A DNA stretch of 64,000 bases, from contig NZ_LMRG01000030.1 of NCBI RefSeq assembly GCF_001425605.1, positions 1 through 64,000 of the forward strand, in the 5' to 3' direction. The translations under genes were made by a program, and so were the position numbers. Every line of letters begins with the position of its first letter. Within the stretch, counting starts at the first letter, position 1. Source of the DNA: Rhizobium sp. Leaf453 (GTDB taxonomy: Bacteria > Pseudomonadota > Alphaproteobacteria > Rhizobiales > Rhizobiaceae). Shown piece after piece: positions 8,021 to 16,486 of this stretch. The notes under the pieces were generated by a model that saw only the letters and a program-made list of their open reading frames with translations, was not told the origin of the DNA and made no database searches.

Positions 8021-9040
8021 CTATTCTGCGACGCGTGTAATGATCTCGTATTCTCGCAATGGGACCGTCAGGCGATATTCGATCCGGTCTGGCGATGTGA
8101 GATAGATCGCCTTTCCACCGACGGCGATCGGCACGACTCTTTCCAGTACGGTGCGCGCGAACGTCTGTTCGTCGGTTTCGCAGACCGTCAATGTCGGCGG
8201 CAGATGCTCGATCCAGGCAAGCTCGATCGCCTTTTCACCATCGCGGAATGTCTCAACGCAATCGATGGACAGCGAGTTCACGCCCGCGGAAATCGCACCG
8301 TGCGAGGCGGAATTGACGATGAGTTCGTGCAGGGCAAGGCCGATATGCAGGGCCGCGTTGGGGGACAGGTGCGCATCGATACCGCCCACGGAGATCCGGT
8401 TTTCGGAGTCCGGCCAGTAGGCGCTCAGCTGCCGTTCGGTGAGCGCAAAGAGATAGGCACCGCGCCAGCTGGAATCGGTGACGAGGTCCTGGGAATAGGC
8501 GAGCGACTGGATCCGTCCTCGAAACTTGGCGAGGAATGTATCGAGAGACAGCGCCTGGCGTGCGGTCTGGGTGGCGATGCCCTGGATGATGGCAAGCAGG
8601 TTTTTCGAGCGATGGCTGAGTTCACGCAGCAGGGTCTTGAGGATGCGCTCGCGATGCTGCGTTTCGGAAATATCGGTCATGACAAGCAGGATTCCGGCCA
8701 TATCGCCATCCTCGATGCGCTCGATATCGATGCGATAGGTGAGGATGCCGGACGTACTGGACACTTCGATTTCGGTGGATGCGCCGGTCCCGCTGGATGT
8801 GACTTCCTTTTTCAGGAGATGCAGCCGCGCGCTTTCATCGGTTCCGAAAACTTCTTCGAAGGCTTGCGGCCTTTCCGATAGGCGTTGCAGGGCTTCGGGC
8901 AGGTTTCCGTAAAGCGAGGCGGTGAGATCGTCGGACTGATAAAGATAACCGGAACCCGATTTTTTCAGCACCAGTTCCATCAGACCCATGCTGACAGCAA
9001 CATCGGTCCCGGAAGAGGCTGGACTGCCTGCATTGCCCAC
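8021..9040 (-). CDS. HWE-family sensor histidine kinase, stress-response locus
   Basis: This is a 339-residue soluble-looking kinase. An N-terminal PAS-like region (about residues 20-125) precedes a HisKA_2/HWE transmitter. The phospho-acceptor is H143 in LRELSHRSKNLLA, the N-box is HELIVNSASHGA (N243), and the WxE motif that names the family is WIE at 276-278. No membrane span is obvious. The start is GTG 9040, preceded by GAAAGG at a good distance. HWE kinases next to phyR commonly control PhyR phosphorylation in Alphaproteobacteria, so this is a likely direct input to the stress response. The signal sensed is unknown. Confidence 0.88.
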   Translation of the reverse strand: MGNAGSPASSGTDVAVSMGLMELVLKKSGSGYLYQSDDLTASLYGNLPEALQRLSERPQAFEEVFGTDESARLHLLKKEVTSSGTGASTEIEVSSTSGILTYRIDIERIEDGDMAGILLVMTDISETQHRERILKTLLRELSHRSKNLLAIIQGIATQTARQALSLDTFLAKFRGRIQSLAYSQDLVTDSSWRGAYLFALTERQLSAYWPDSENRISVGGIDAHLSPNAALHIGLALHELIVNSASHGAISAGVNSLSIDCVETFRDGEKAIELAWIEHLPPTLTVCETDEQTFARTVLERVVPIAVGGKAIYLTSPDRIEYRLTVPLREYEIITRVAE

Positions 9041-9108
9041 GCGACACGCCTTTCATTCTGTCGTTGGATTGCGTCTCGTTTCGCAAGGAGACCAAACCTT
9101 TGGGTGCG

Positions 9109-9131
9109 ACTCGAACGGGGCCGGTTCGAGT
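9109..9131. repeat. Inverted repeat between phyR and the HWE kinase
   Basis: ACTCGAAC at 9109-9116 pairs with GTTCGAGT at 9124-9131 across a 7-base spacer. There is no T-run on either side, so it is not a typical intrinsic terminator. It may be a weak terminator or mRNA-end structure behind phyR. Confidence 0.5.
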
Positions 9132-9212
9132 GGAGAATGCTGCGCCGGGGCCATCATGTGCCCCGGGCGGCTGATTGATGATATGACCATCCATGTGCCG
9201 GGTGGTTGGATT

Positions 9213-10007
9213 TCAGGCGGCTGCCTTGGTGGATTCGTTGAAGAACAGCGCTTGGCTGATCAATGCCTTCACCATGTCCGGATTGAATGGCTTCGTGACT
9301 AGGAAGGTCGGTTCCGGCCGCTCGCCGGTCAGCAAGCGCTCCGGAAATGCGGTGATGAAGATGACCGGAATGGCCGTGTTCTTCAGGATGTCGTTGACGG
9401 CGTCGATGCCCGAGCTGCCGTCGGCAAGCTGGATATCCGCCAGTACCATGCTCGGTTGTGTCGATTTGAACAGGGCGACCGCCTCGTCGCGGGTGCGGGC
9501 AATACCGGTGACATTGTGGCCGAGGCTTTCGACCATCTGTTCGATATCGATCGCGATCAGCGGCTCATCCTCGATGATCATGATGTCGGTTGCGACCTGA
9601 CGCGAGATTTCTTCGGATGCACGCTCCAGCAGCTGGTTCATGCCAGATTCGGTGGTGCCGAGAACTTCGGCGGCTTCGCTGGTGCGGAACCCTTCGACGG
9701 AGACGAGAAGGAAGGCTTGGCGGGCGAGCGGTGAGACCGATGCGAGATTGATCGACGCCCGTTTTTCCCACGCGAACGGCGAAACCGGCTCGGGAATGAG
9801 CACGGAGGAGGAGCCGAACAATTTTGTATACAGCTGGAACAGGGCAACCCTGTCATTGCTGGCTTCGGGGAAAATGGTGACGTCTGCGATCAGTGCTTCC
9901 AGAACGGCTGCGACATACGCGTCGCCCGATGTCTGCGATCCGGTCAATGCGCGCGAGTAGCGGCGCAGATAGGGCAGAAACGGAGCGATCCGGGTGGAAA
10001 GTGACAT
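9213..10007 (-). CDS. phyR: General stress response regulator PhyR
   Basis: PhyR is the anti-anti-sigma factor of the general stress response: when phosphorylated, its sigma-like domain binds NepR and frees EcfG. The 264-residue protein has the diagnostic layout, an EcfG-like sigma2-sigma4 mimic (residues 1-135) followed by a receiver domain (140-260). In the receiver the acidic pocket is IIEDEP (144-149), the phospho-acceptor is D191 in LADIQLADG, and the conserved lysine is K239 in VTKPF. The start ATG 10007 has GGGAG seven bases upstream. It is divergent from nepR-ecfG and has its own perfect EcfG-type promoter, which gives positive feedback. Confidence 0.95.
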   Translation of the reverse strand: MSLSTRIAPFLPYLRRYSRALTGSQTSGDAYVAAVLEALIADVTIFPEASNDRVALFQLYTKLFGSSSVLIPEPVSPFAWEKRASINLASVSPLARQAFLLVSVEGFRTSEAAEVLGTTESGMNQLLERASEEISRQVATDIMIIEDEPLIAIDIEQMVESLGHNVTGIARTRDEAVALFKSTQPSMVLADIQLADGSSGIDAVNDILKNTAIPVIFITAFPERLLTGERPEPTFLVTKPFNPDMVKALISQALFFNESTKAAA

Positions 10008-10054
10008 ATATATACTCCCTCAATCTGGCCCGGGTATGGCCATGACAGGTTTGA

Positions 10055-10079
10055 AACGCAGCCATAAAAAAAAGGTTCC
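10055..10079 (-). promoter_or_regulatory. EcfG-type promoter of phyR
   Basis: On the minus strand GGAAC (10079-10075) is followed by 16 bases and CGTT (10058-10055). It lies 48 bases before the phyR start codon and matches the EcfG consensus exactly. This supports autoregulation of the stress response. Confidence 0.88.
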
Positions 10080-10086
10080 GCGCGGT

Positions 10087-10111
10087 GGAACAAATTTTTT
10101 CGCGGTGCATT
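10087..10111 (+). promoter_or_regulatory. EcfG-type promoter of nepR-ecfG
   Basis: GGAAC at 10087-10091 is followed by 16 bases and CATT at 10108-10111. The -10 differs from CGTT in one base but keeps the GGAAC-N18-TT pattern reported for Sinorhizobium RpoE2. It sits back to back with the phyR promoter, seven bases apart, and 37 bases before the nepR ATG. Confidence 0.75.
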
Positions 10112-10148
10112 ATCCGCTCAGACGAACATCTGAAGGTATAGTGTGTTT

Positions 10149-10352
10149 ATGACCTACAAAATTGGGGCGGGGCAGGGCGCTGAAAGATCAGGCCGGTCCG
10201 ATAATCCAAACGCGCAGATCGCCACAAAGCTGCGCGCACTCTATCTCTCCGTACAGGAAGAGGCCATTCCGGATCGATTTCTCGATCTGCTTGAAAAACT
10301 GGATGCCGTTGAGCGCCAGTCCGTTCAATCTGTTGCGGATCTTGCAGAATGA
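10149..10352 (+). CDS. nepR: Anti-sigma factor NepR
   Basis: NepR is the small anti-sigma factor that holds EcfG inactive until phosphorylated PhyR captures it. The 67-residue protein has the conserved core from QIATKLRALYLSVQEEAIPDR to LLEKLD, two short helices joined by a proline turn. ATG 10149 is preferred over the in-frame GTG at 10143, which would add only two residues. The stop overlaps the ecfG start by four bases (ATGA), giving coupled synthesis of sigma and anti-sigma factor. Confidence 0.93.
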   Translation: MTYKIGAGQGAERSGRSDNPNAQIATKLRALYLSVQEEAIPDRFLDLLEKLDAVERQSVQSVADLAE

Positions 10353-10915
10353 GTGGTGCAAAGACGTCTGAGGAGCCGAGCTTCAAGCGCGAAATGCTCG
10401 CGGCGCTCCCGAGCCTTCGAGCCTTCGCCATGTCGCTGATCGGGCGGCACGACCGTGCTGACGATCTGGTGCAGGATACCATCATGAAAGCGTGGGCCAA
10501 GCAGGACCATTTCGAGATGGGCACGAACATGAAGGCTTGGCTCTTCACCATCCTGCGCAACGAACTTTACAGTCAGATGCGCAAGCGCGGCCGTGAGGTT
10601 CAGGACAGCGACGGCTATTTCACGGAGTCGCTGGCCCAGCATCCGGCGCAGTACGGTTCGCTGGATCTCCAAGATTTCAAGCGGGCGCTCGATACCCTGC
10701 CACCGGATCAACGGGAGGCCATCATTCTCGTCGGCGCATCCGGTTTTTCCTATGAAGAAGCAGCCGAGATTTGTGGTTGCGCGCTTGGAACGATCAAGAG
10801 CCGTGTCAACCGCGCGCGCCAGAGATTGCAGGATATCCTGCAGGTCAGCGGTGAAAATGAATATGGTCCCGACGCGACATCCGCGCCGATGACATCGCGC
10901 GCTTTCGTTTCCTGA
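10349..10915 (+). CDS. ecfG: General stress ECF sigma factor EcfG (RpoE2-type)
   Basis: This is the extracytoplasmic-function sigma factor that directs RNA polymerase to GGAAC-N16-CGTT promoters. In 188 residues it shows a sigma2 region (about 15-80, with RADDLVQDTIMKAW) and a sigma4 region (about 105-160, with FSYEEAAEICGCALGTIKSR). There is no anti-sigma domain of its own. Translation is coupled to nepR. Four matching promoters lie within 6 kb, including its own, phyR and the small RNA at 7.8 kb. The downstream 148 bases contain a weak hairpin before the next kinase gene. Confidence 0.95.
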   Translation: MSGAKTSEEPSFKREMLAALPSLRAFAMSLIGRHDRADDLVQDTIMKAWAKQDHFEMGTNMKAWLFTILRNELYSQMRKRGREVQDSDGYFTESLAQHPAQYGSLDLQDFKRALDTLPPDQREAIILVGASGFSYEEAAEICGCALGTIKSRVNRARQRLQDILQVSGENEYGPDATSAPMTSRAFVS

Positions 10916-11001
10916 CATTCCGCATGTGATAGCGCTGTCAATGTCATGAAGGCGACATGATTGCTTCGCCGGGGATAATCGTGCGAGAACGATGACGACA
11001 T

Positions 11002-11022
11002 TTCGCCGGACTGACCGGCGAA
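11002..11022 (+). terminator. Hairpin after ecfG, possible weak terminator
   Basis: TTCGCCGG (11002-11009) and CCGGCGAA (11015-11022) form a perfect 8-bp stem with a 5-base loop, followed by only TTTG. The lack of a T-run makes termination uncertain, so the kinase at 11064 might be partly co-transcribed with ecfG. Confidence 0.45.
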
Positions 11023-11063
11023 TTTGAACTTCGACGGCGCCCTGGGGCTGGGTGTAGATATTG

Positions 11064-12563
11064 ATGACCGAAAACAATCCTGACGAGCGCGCGAAGGTGG
11101 AGACCGTTCTGGCTTCGACCTCGCGGCTTGACGTGTTGCGTTCGGTCATTCCGGACATGGCGGAGCCGGACTCGGATTTCCAGGATCTTGCCGCTGTTGC
11201 AGCCGGTCTCTTCGAGGTGCCGGTCGCCTTGGTGACCCTGCTTGACGAGCGCGACCAGTGGTTCAAGGCGGCGGTGGGAATGGACGAAACGCATGCTCCG
11301 TCAGCCGATTCATTTTGCGCCCATACGATTGCCGAGGGCGAGGCTCTGCTCGTTGCCGACGCCCGGGCCGACCCGCGCTTTTCTAGCCAACCGCGCGTCG
11401 CAGGTGCCCCCTTCCTGCGCTTTTACGCCGGCGTGCCGCTGATCGTCGATGATCAGCCGATCGGAACCCTCTGCGTTTTCGACGTTGAGCCGCGCCGGGA
11501 GGTGGCGCCGGACCTCGTGGCGCAATTGCAGCGCCTGTCACGCGTTGCATCCTCCCTGTTCAAGCTGAAGCATGACGCCCGTCAACGCGCCCTGAAGGAA
11601 GCGGCTCTTTCGCGTGAGGAGCAGCGCCATGCCATGGCACTCGATGCCGCGAATGTCGGCAGTTGGCTATGGGATATCCGGTCCGGCAATGTTTCGTGCA
11701 ATCGATCCATGGCGCGGATGTTCGGAATGTCCGACAGCCGAAATATCCAGGCGAAGGACATTTTCGCAGCCATTCATCAGGAGGATCGTGCCGGGACGCT
11801 CGCCAAGCTGCGTGCCGCAATGGCTGCGGACGAGGAATATGACGGAACCTTCCGGGTGGCGTCCAGCGGACGCTGGCTGCTGGGGCGCGGGCGTGTGCAT
11901 GAGCGGGATTCATCCGGCAAGCCGACCCTGTTCCTCGGCATCAATATCGATGTGACGGAAGAGCATAGCTCGACCCAGCGCACCCGACTTCTGCTGCGTG
12001 AGCTCAATCACCGGGTGAAGAACACACTGGCAATGCTGCAGTCTCTTGCGCGCCAGACATTGCGACAGACCAGCGATCCGCAGCAGTTCATGACCGCCTT
12101 TGCCGGACGCCTGCAGGCGATTTCCGAAGCGCACGGCCTTCTGTCCGACCATGAATGGGGCGCGATCCGCCTCTCGGCGCTGCTTGCCAAGCAGTTGGCG
12201 CCGCATGTGCGAGATTATGAAAAGCAGATCGAGATCCACAAGGATGAGATTTTGCTGGGTCCGGATCAGGCCGTTGGCCTCGGGCTCGTTCTGCACGAAC
12301 TGGCGACCAATGCCGCCAAATACGGCTCGCTATCCGTCCCGCGCGGCAAGGTCGTTCTGACAGCGCGCGGGCTTGAGGAGGATGGTGGTCGCGTTCTGCA
12401 TATGACCTGGACGGAGGTCGGTGGCCCGCCGGTCGAGGAGCCTGGACGGCGCGGTTTCGGTTCGATCCTGATCGAGCGCAGTCTCGACAAGGTCATGGGA
12501 AGTTCCGTCAAGGTCGAATACCTGCCGGCCGGTTTGACGGCCATCGTCCGCCTACCCCTCTGA
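11064..12563 (+). CDS. GAF-PAS HWE-family sensor histidine kinase
   Basis: This is a 499-residue kinase with three parts: a GAF domain (about residues 35-165), a PAS domain (about 185-300) and an HWE/HisKA_2 transmitter. The phospho-acceptor is H316 in LLRELNHRVKNTLA, the N-box is HELATNAAKYGS, and the tryptophan motif is WTE near residue 450. There is no membrane span, so it senses a cytoplasmic signal, possibly light, redox or a ligand; no flavin-binding LOV cysteine motif is evident. The start is ATG 11064 rather than TTG 11061. Its place right after ecfG makes it a candidate input to PhyR, alongside the kinase at 8021. Confidence 0.88.
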   Translation: MTENNPDERAKVETVLASTSRLDVLRSVIPDMAEPDSDFQDLAAVAAGLFEVPVALVTLLDERDQWFKAAVGMDETHAPSADSFCAHTIAEGEALLVADARADPRFSSQPRVAGAPFLRFYAGVPLIVDDQPIGTLCVFDVEPRREVAPDLVAQLQRLSRVASSLFKLKHDARQRALKEAALSREEQRHAMALDAANVGSWLWDIRSGNVSCNRSMARMFGMSDSRNIQAKDIFAAIHQEDRAGTLAKLRAAMAADEEYDGTFRVASSGRWLLGRGRVHERDSSGKPTLFLGINIDVTEEHSSTQRTRLLLRELNHRVKNTLAMLQSLARQTLRQTSDPQQFMTAFAGRLQAISEAHGLLSDHEWGAIRLSALLAKQLAPHVRDYEKQIEIHKDEILLGPDQAVGLGLVLHELATNAAKYGSLSVPRGKVVLTARGLEEDGGRVLHMTWTEVGGPPVEEPGRRGFGSILIERSLDKVMGSSVKVEYLPAGLTAIVRLPL

Positions 12564-12576
12564 CAAGTGCCTATCG

Positions 12577-13011
12577 TCAGGAAGGGTCGTTGTCAGAGGG
12601 CTTGCGCATGAGGCCCAACGTGGCGCCCACGCCAACGGCGATGGCGGCGGCCAGAAGCGGTTGCTTGCGAAAAAGCGTAAGGGCTGCTGCAACAGCAAGG
12701 GTTGTCTGCGTCTGAGATTGGCGGCGCTTTTCCTCGGCGATGCGCCGGTCCCTGGCGTTCAGTGTATACATGATGCCGATGATGACCAAGCCGATAACGA
12801 GGGAAATCATCCCAAGGGTGATCGCGGCAATCAAGGGCGTATAGAGGTTGCTGAGATAGATCGAACCTGCCACCAAGGCAAAGACATAGGCCGTGGCGAT
12901 GAAGAGAGAAGCTGCAATCCACATGGCGCCGTTACGCTTGTAGCGCGACACCTTGCGGCTGACATCCGTCACCAAAAGACCCGAAAGCATGGCGACCAAA
13001 GGGTTCATCAT
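12577..13011 (-). CDS. Small membrane protein, YqjE/holin-superfamily-III-like
   Basis: This 144-residue protein has two long hydrophobic segments (about residues 28-50 and 55-80) followed by a basic stretch NARDRRIAEEKRR and a third weakly hydrophobic alanine-rich segment near the C-terminus. The layout resembles the YqjE/phage-holin-superfamily-III-like proteins often encoded next to DUF883 (YqjD) proteins. ATG 13011 follows GGAGAA and is preferred to the far-upstream TTG at 13233. It lies 91 bases downstream of the DUF883 gene on the same strand, probably in one stress-induced transcript. Function is unknown; envelope-stress adaptation is a guess. Confidence 0.75.
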   Translation of the reverse strand: MMNPLVAMLSGLLVTDVSRKVSRYKRNGAMWIAASLFIATAYVFALVAGSIYLSNLYTPLIAAITLGMISLVIGLVIIGIMYTLNARDRRIAEEKRRQSQTQTTLAVAAALTLFRKQPLLAAAIAVGVGATLGLMRKPSDNDPS

Positions 13012-13102
13012 TTTCTCCAGACGAGGGCGCTTGTACAGAACCGGCCGGCAAGACTGTTTTGCCGACCGTTTACCGGTATGGATGATGCCGGTCTCGACGA
13101 AA

Positions 13103-13489
13103 CTAACTGCGAATAAGCGCCGCGACAAGAAGCCCGAGTGCGGCTGCCGCGCCGAGGGTAGCGACAGGGTGCTGGCGCACGGTATGGCGCACCTGTTTTT
13201 CCGTGCTGGCATAACGGCCGCGAAGTTCCGCAAACAACTGCTCGCCGTTTGCGATCAGGTCGTGCAAGCCTGCTTCGGCAGTGTCGCGAACATCATGGGC
13301 ACGCGAGCGGACTTCCTTGGATGCACCGGAAGCTCTGGCTCTGGCGTCCTTGGCCGTATCGGCACCAATCTGCGACAGGACCTTCGCCAGCGAAGCGATC
13401 TCGTCGCGCAATTCGCTGACCTGATCTTCGAGCGGGGTCTCGAGGACGCGCTTTCTTGCGCTGGAACCAGAGAAGAGACCGTTGGCCAT
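13103..13489 (-). CDS. DUF883 (YqjD/ElaB-like) membrane-anchored stress protein
   Basis: This is a 128-residue protein with a long helical, charged body (DQVSELRDEIASLAKVL onward) and a single C-terminal membrane anchor (about residues 108-126, rich in alanine and leucine). It is the shape of E. coli YqjD/ElaB, which tether ribosomes to the membrane in stationary phase. ATG 13489 has AAGGAGC six bases upstream. A perfect EcfG-type promoter lies 97 bases upstream, so it is a predicted general-stress gene. Ribosome binding is inferred from the E. coli family only. Confidence 0.8.
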   Translation of the reverse strand: MANGLFSGSSARKRVLETPLEDQVSELRDEIASLAKVLSQIGADTAKDARARASGASKEVRSRAHDVRDTAEAGLHDLIANGEQLFAELRGRYASTEKQVRHTVRQHPVATLGAAAALGLLVAALIRS

Positions 13490-13585
13490 GGGAAAGCTCC
13501 TTCGTGCGATGGACACGGTTCAACCGGCCCGATGTGCAGCAGTACCGGCTGGTGTATTGATCACCCACCGGCGGTTCGTCACATC

Positions 13586-13610
13586 AACGCGCCAAGCCGC
13601 ATTTTGTTCC
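13586..13610 (-). promoter_or_regulatory. EcfG-type promoter of the DUF883 gene
   Basis: On the minus strand GGAAC (13610-13606) is followed by exactly 16 bases and CGTT (13589-13586). It precedes the DUF883 start codon at 13489 by 97 bases and ties this gene pair to the EcfG regulon. Confidence 0.85.
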
Positions 13611-13625
13611 GGTGCGAAGGGCGCC

Positions 13626-14414
13626 TTAGCCTGAGGCCGTGTGGGGCAGAACGAAGGGTATATTGCCGGTCGGCGTCACATTGACCCGCATGGGGCAGCC
13701 GAAAACCGTTTCCATGATCTCGTCTGTCATCACCGCGTTGGGATGTCCTGCTGCCGCGACACGTCCGGCCTTGATCATCACCATGCGATCCGCAAACATC
13801 GCCGTCAGATTGAGATCATGCATGATGGCAATGACGCCACCACCGCGTGCGCAAAAATCCTGCGCCAGCCGCATGATGGTCAACTGGTGGCGGATGTCGA
13901 GGCTCGAGACCGGCTCGTCGAGAAGCAGGAAAGACGGCTCGCCGTGCTGCAACGGATCCCAGATCTGGCAGAGCGCGCGGGCCAACTGGACGCGCTGCTG
14001 TTCGCCGCCCGAAAGCTCCTGGTAGAAACGGCCGGCAAAGCCCGAAAGATCGACCGCATCGAGCGCGTCTTTCGCGATCCGGTCGGTTTCACCGGCATCG
14101 CCTCTCGCGCCGACCGACAGGCCCATGCGGACGATTTCGCGCACGGTGAAGGGGAAGGAGATGACCGTGGACTGCGGCAGGACGGCGCGTTTCAGCGCAA
14201 GCTCCCACGGCTTCAGCGTGGAAATGTCATGCTCGTTGATGCTGACGGTGCCGCCATAGGACAATTCGCCGGCGATGGCCTTGAGGCTGGTGGTCTTGCC
14301 GGAGCCGTTCGGCCCGACAATGGCCGTCAGCTGGCCGGCCGGGGCTTCGATATCGACGCCCTGCAGAACCGGCTTGCCGGAGAGTTTGACGGTCAGGTTT
14401 TTTGCCTTGATCAT
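13626..14414 (-). CDS. hmuV: Haemin ABC transporter ATP-binding protein HmuV
   Basis: HmuV is the ATPase that powers haem import through HmuU. The 262-residue protein has Walker A GPNGSGKTT (residues 34-42), signature ELSGGEQQRVQLARAL, Walker B FLLLDEPVSSLD and H-loop IAIMHDLN. The start ATG 14414 (MIKAKNL) is chosen because the domain begins there; the longer frame from 14456 overlaps hmuU. It is the last gene of the hemP-hmuS-hmuT-hmuU-hmuV operon and follows hmuU after two bases. Confidence 0.94.
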   Translation of the reverse strand: MIKAKNLTVKLSGKPVLQGVDIEAPAGQLTAIVGPNGSGKTTSLKAIAGELSYGGTVSINEHDISTLKPWELALKRAVLPQSTVISFPFTVREIVRMGLSVGARGDAGETDRIAKDALDAVDLSGFAGRFYQELSGGEQQRVQLARALCQIWDPLQHGEPSFLLLDEPVSSLDIRHQLTIMRLAQDFCARGGGVIAIMHDLNLTAMFADRMVMIKAGRVAAAGHPNAVMTDEIMETVFGCPMRVNVTPTGNIPFVLPHTASG

Positions 14415-14416
14415 GT

Positions 14417-15541
14417 CTAAAGCCCCATATGGGAGCGCCCGCGCAGCAGGATCCACAGGAAGAAGGGGGCGCCGACGAAGGCGGTGATGATGCCGATCGG
14501 CAGTTCCGCCGGTGGCACGATGGTGCGGGCGATCATGTCTGCGAAGATCAGCAGCGTGCCGCCGAGCAGGGCGGATGCCGGCAGCAGATAGCGGTGATCC
14601 GGGCCGATCATGAGCCGCAGGACATGCGGTACGACAATGCCGACAAAGCCGATGCCGCCACTGACCGCGACCGATGCGCCGGTGAGGGCAGCGACGCTGA
14701 CAATGGCGATATTCTTCAGTCGCTGCACTGGAACGCCCATGTGGAAGGCGGTGGCTTCACCCAGCGTCAGTGCGTTTAACCCGCGCGCGAGGAAGGGCAC
14801 GACGGCAAGGGCTGCGGCAATGATCGGTCCAGCCGACAGGATCTTCGTCCAGTTGGCGCCAGCCAGCGAGCCGAGGCCCCAGAAAGTCAGGTCGCGCAAC
14901 TGCTTGTCATCGGCGATGAAGATGAGGACACCGGTGACGGCATTGGCAAGGGCGGCGAGCGCAATGCCGGCGAGCAGCATGGTCGCGACGGAGGTCTGGC
15001 CGCTGCGTGTGGCGATCCGGTAGAGCAGCAAGGTCGTGAGAAGACAGCCGAGGAATGCGGCCACCGGCAGCGCGTAGAAACCGAAGACGGCAAAAAGCGC
15101 GCCGAACAGCGAACTGCCGAGCACGATCGTCAGCACGGCACCGAGGCTGGCGCCGGATGAAATGCCGACAAGGGCCGGATCGGCCAGCGGATTGCGGAAC
15201 AGGCCCTGCATGATCGTGCCGGAGACGGCAAGCGACGCGCCGACGAGCAGACCCATGACGGCGCGGGGCAGGCGGATATCGAGAATGATGATGCGATCGC
15301 GGGCGCTCAATGCCTGTTCCGCACCTTCCACACCGAGAAGCCATTGCAGGACATTGCCCAACGACGCGTTTGCTGCACCAGTCATGATCGAGGCTGCGAA
15401 CATGGCGAAGGCGATGAAGACGAGCGCAACAATCAGAAGCCGGGCCAGCCGCGAACGATCGCCCGTCTGCCAATCGGACATCAGGCGGGAGACAAACGAG
15501 AGGTGCTGGCCATCATGCACTGCCATTTCACTGCGAGGCAT
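14417..15541 (-). CDS. hmuU: Haemin ABC transporter permease HmuU
   Basis: HmuU is the FecCD-family inner-membrane permease for haem, up to 374 residues with about ten hydrophobic segments. Typical FecCD signatures are visible, such as GISSGASLGAVL and GFVGIVVPHVLR. The ATG at 15541 lies inside the end of hmuT, and a second ATG at 15526 would start just after the hmuT stop; both are plausible. It works with periplasmic HmuT and the HmuV ATPase. Confidence 0.93.
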   Translation of the reverse strand: MPRSEMAVHDGQHLSFVSRLMSDWQTGDRSRLARLLIVALVFIAFAMFAASIMTGAANASLGNVLQWLLGVEGAEQALSARDRIIILDIRLPRAVMGLLVGASLAVSGTIMQGLFRNPLADPALVGISSGASLGAVLTIVLGSSLFGALFAVFGFYALPVAAFLGCLLTTLLLYRIATRSGQTSVATMLLAGIALAALANAVTGVLIFIADDKQLRDLTFWGLGSLAGANWTKILSAGPIIAAALAVVPFLARGLNALTLGEATAFHMGVPVQRLKNIAIVSVAALTGASVAVSGGIGFVGIVVPHVLRLMIGPDHRYLLPASALLGGTLLIFADMIARTIVPPAELPIGIITAFVGAPFFLWILLRGRSHMGL

Positions 15542-16475
15542 TCGCTTTTCCGTAAACGGCCGCGTTCAGGTCGCGTACCATGCTTGCCGTACGAGGACCG
15601 AAGCCAAGCAGATGCAGGCCGTCCATGCGGATGACGGATTTGGTCTTGGCCGCCGGAGTGAGCGCCAGCGCGGGATAGGCGAACAGTTCGTCATCGCTCA
15701 TCGCATGGCCGCCGCCGCGGGTCATCATCAAGACGACATCGGGCTTGGCTTCGATGATGGCTTCATCCGTCAGCGGCTTGTAGCCCGGGAAAGAACCGGT
15801 TGCATTGACGGCGCCGGACAGTGCGATGATGCCGTCTGCCGCCGTGTGGGCGCCGGCAGCCATGATCTTGCCACCCTGGGCGCTGAGGACGAAGAGAACC
15901 CGCTTGCGCTCGGTTTCCGGGCGTTTGGCGGCATCGGCTACAGCTGCATCGAGATCGGCCTTCACGGTGTCTGACAGCGCTGCCGCCTTGTCGGGAACGC
16001 CGAGGAAATCACCGACCGTCTTGATCTTTTGCAGGATGCCGTCGCGATTGTATGTGTCCGGAACGGTCTGGAAGGGAATCTTCGCTTCTTTGAGAACGTT
16101 CAGCGTTTCCGGCGGGCCGCTGCCGTCGATGGCGATGATCGCTGTCGGGTTGATGCCCATCACGCCTTCCGGCGACAATTGCCGCATGTAGCCGACATCC
16201 GGCAGTTTCATGGCTGCTTCCGGATAGACGCTGGTGGAATCGCGGCCGACGAGGCGGTTTTCCTCTCCGAGGGCATAGATGATTTCGGTGACGGCGCCGC
16301 CGACCGAGACCAGGCGCGACGTGTCTGCCTTCTGCATGTCCTGCGCCACGGCGGCGCGGACGAAGGACGGGCCATCCGGCAACGTGACCGGCAGGACGAA
16401 CGGTGCGGATACGGCAAACAGCGCCAAGGCCAGTTCCCAGGAGCGGAGCCGGCGGAAGTCATGGGACGTTTTCAT
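15528..16475 (-). CDS. hmuT: Periplasmic haemin-binding protein HmuT
   Basis: HmuT carries haem from the outer-membrane receptor to HmuU. The 315-residue protein has an N-terminal signal region with a hydrophobic core (about residues 14-32) and probable cleavage near AAVAQ (residues 41-45); there is no lipobox. The mature part begins with the BtuF/TroA-type fold around RLVSVGGAVTEIIYALG. A conserved tyrosine that ligates haem in this family is probably within YPEAAM. It follows hmuS by 11 bases. No outer-membrane haem receptor (hmuR) is in the window. Confidence 0.92.
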   Translation of the reverse strand: MKTSHDFRRLRSWELALALFAVSAPFVLPVTLPDGPSFVRAAVAQDMQKADTSRLVSVGGAVTEIIYALGEENRLVGRDSTSVYPEAAMKLPDVGYMRQLSPEGVMGINPTAIIAIDGSGPPETLNVLKEAKIPFQTVPDTYNRDGILQKIKTVGDFLGVPDKAAALSDTVKADLDAAVADAAKRPETERKRVLFVLSAQGGKIMAAGAHTAADGIIALSGAVNATGSFPGYKPLTDEAIIEAKPDVVLMMTRGGGHAMSDDELFAYPALALTPAAKTKSVIRMDGLHLLGFGPRTASMVRDLNAAVYGKANASQ

Positions 16476-16486
16476 GGTCGGGTCCT

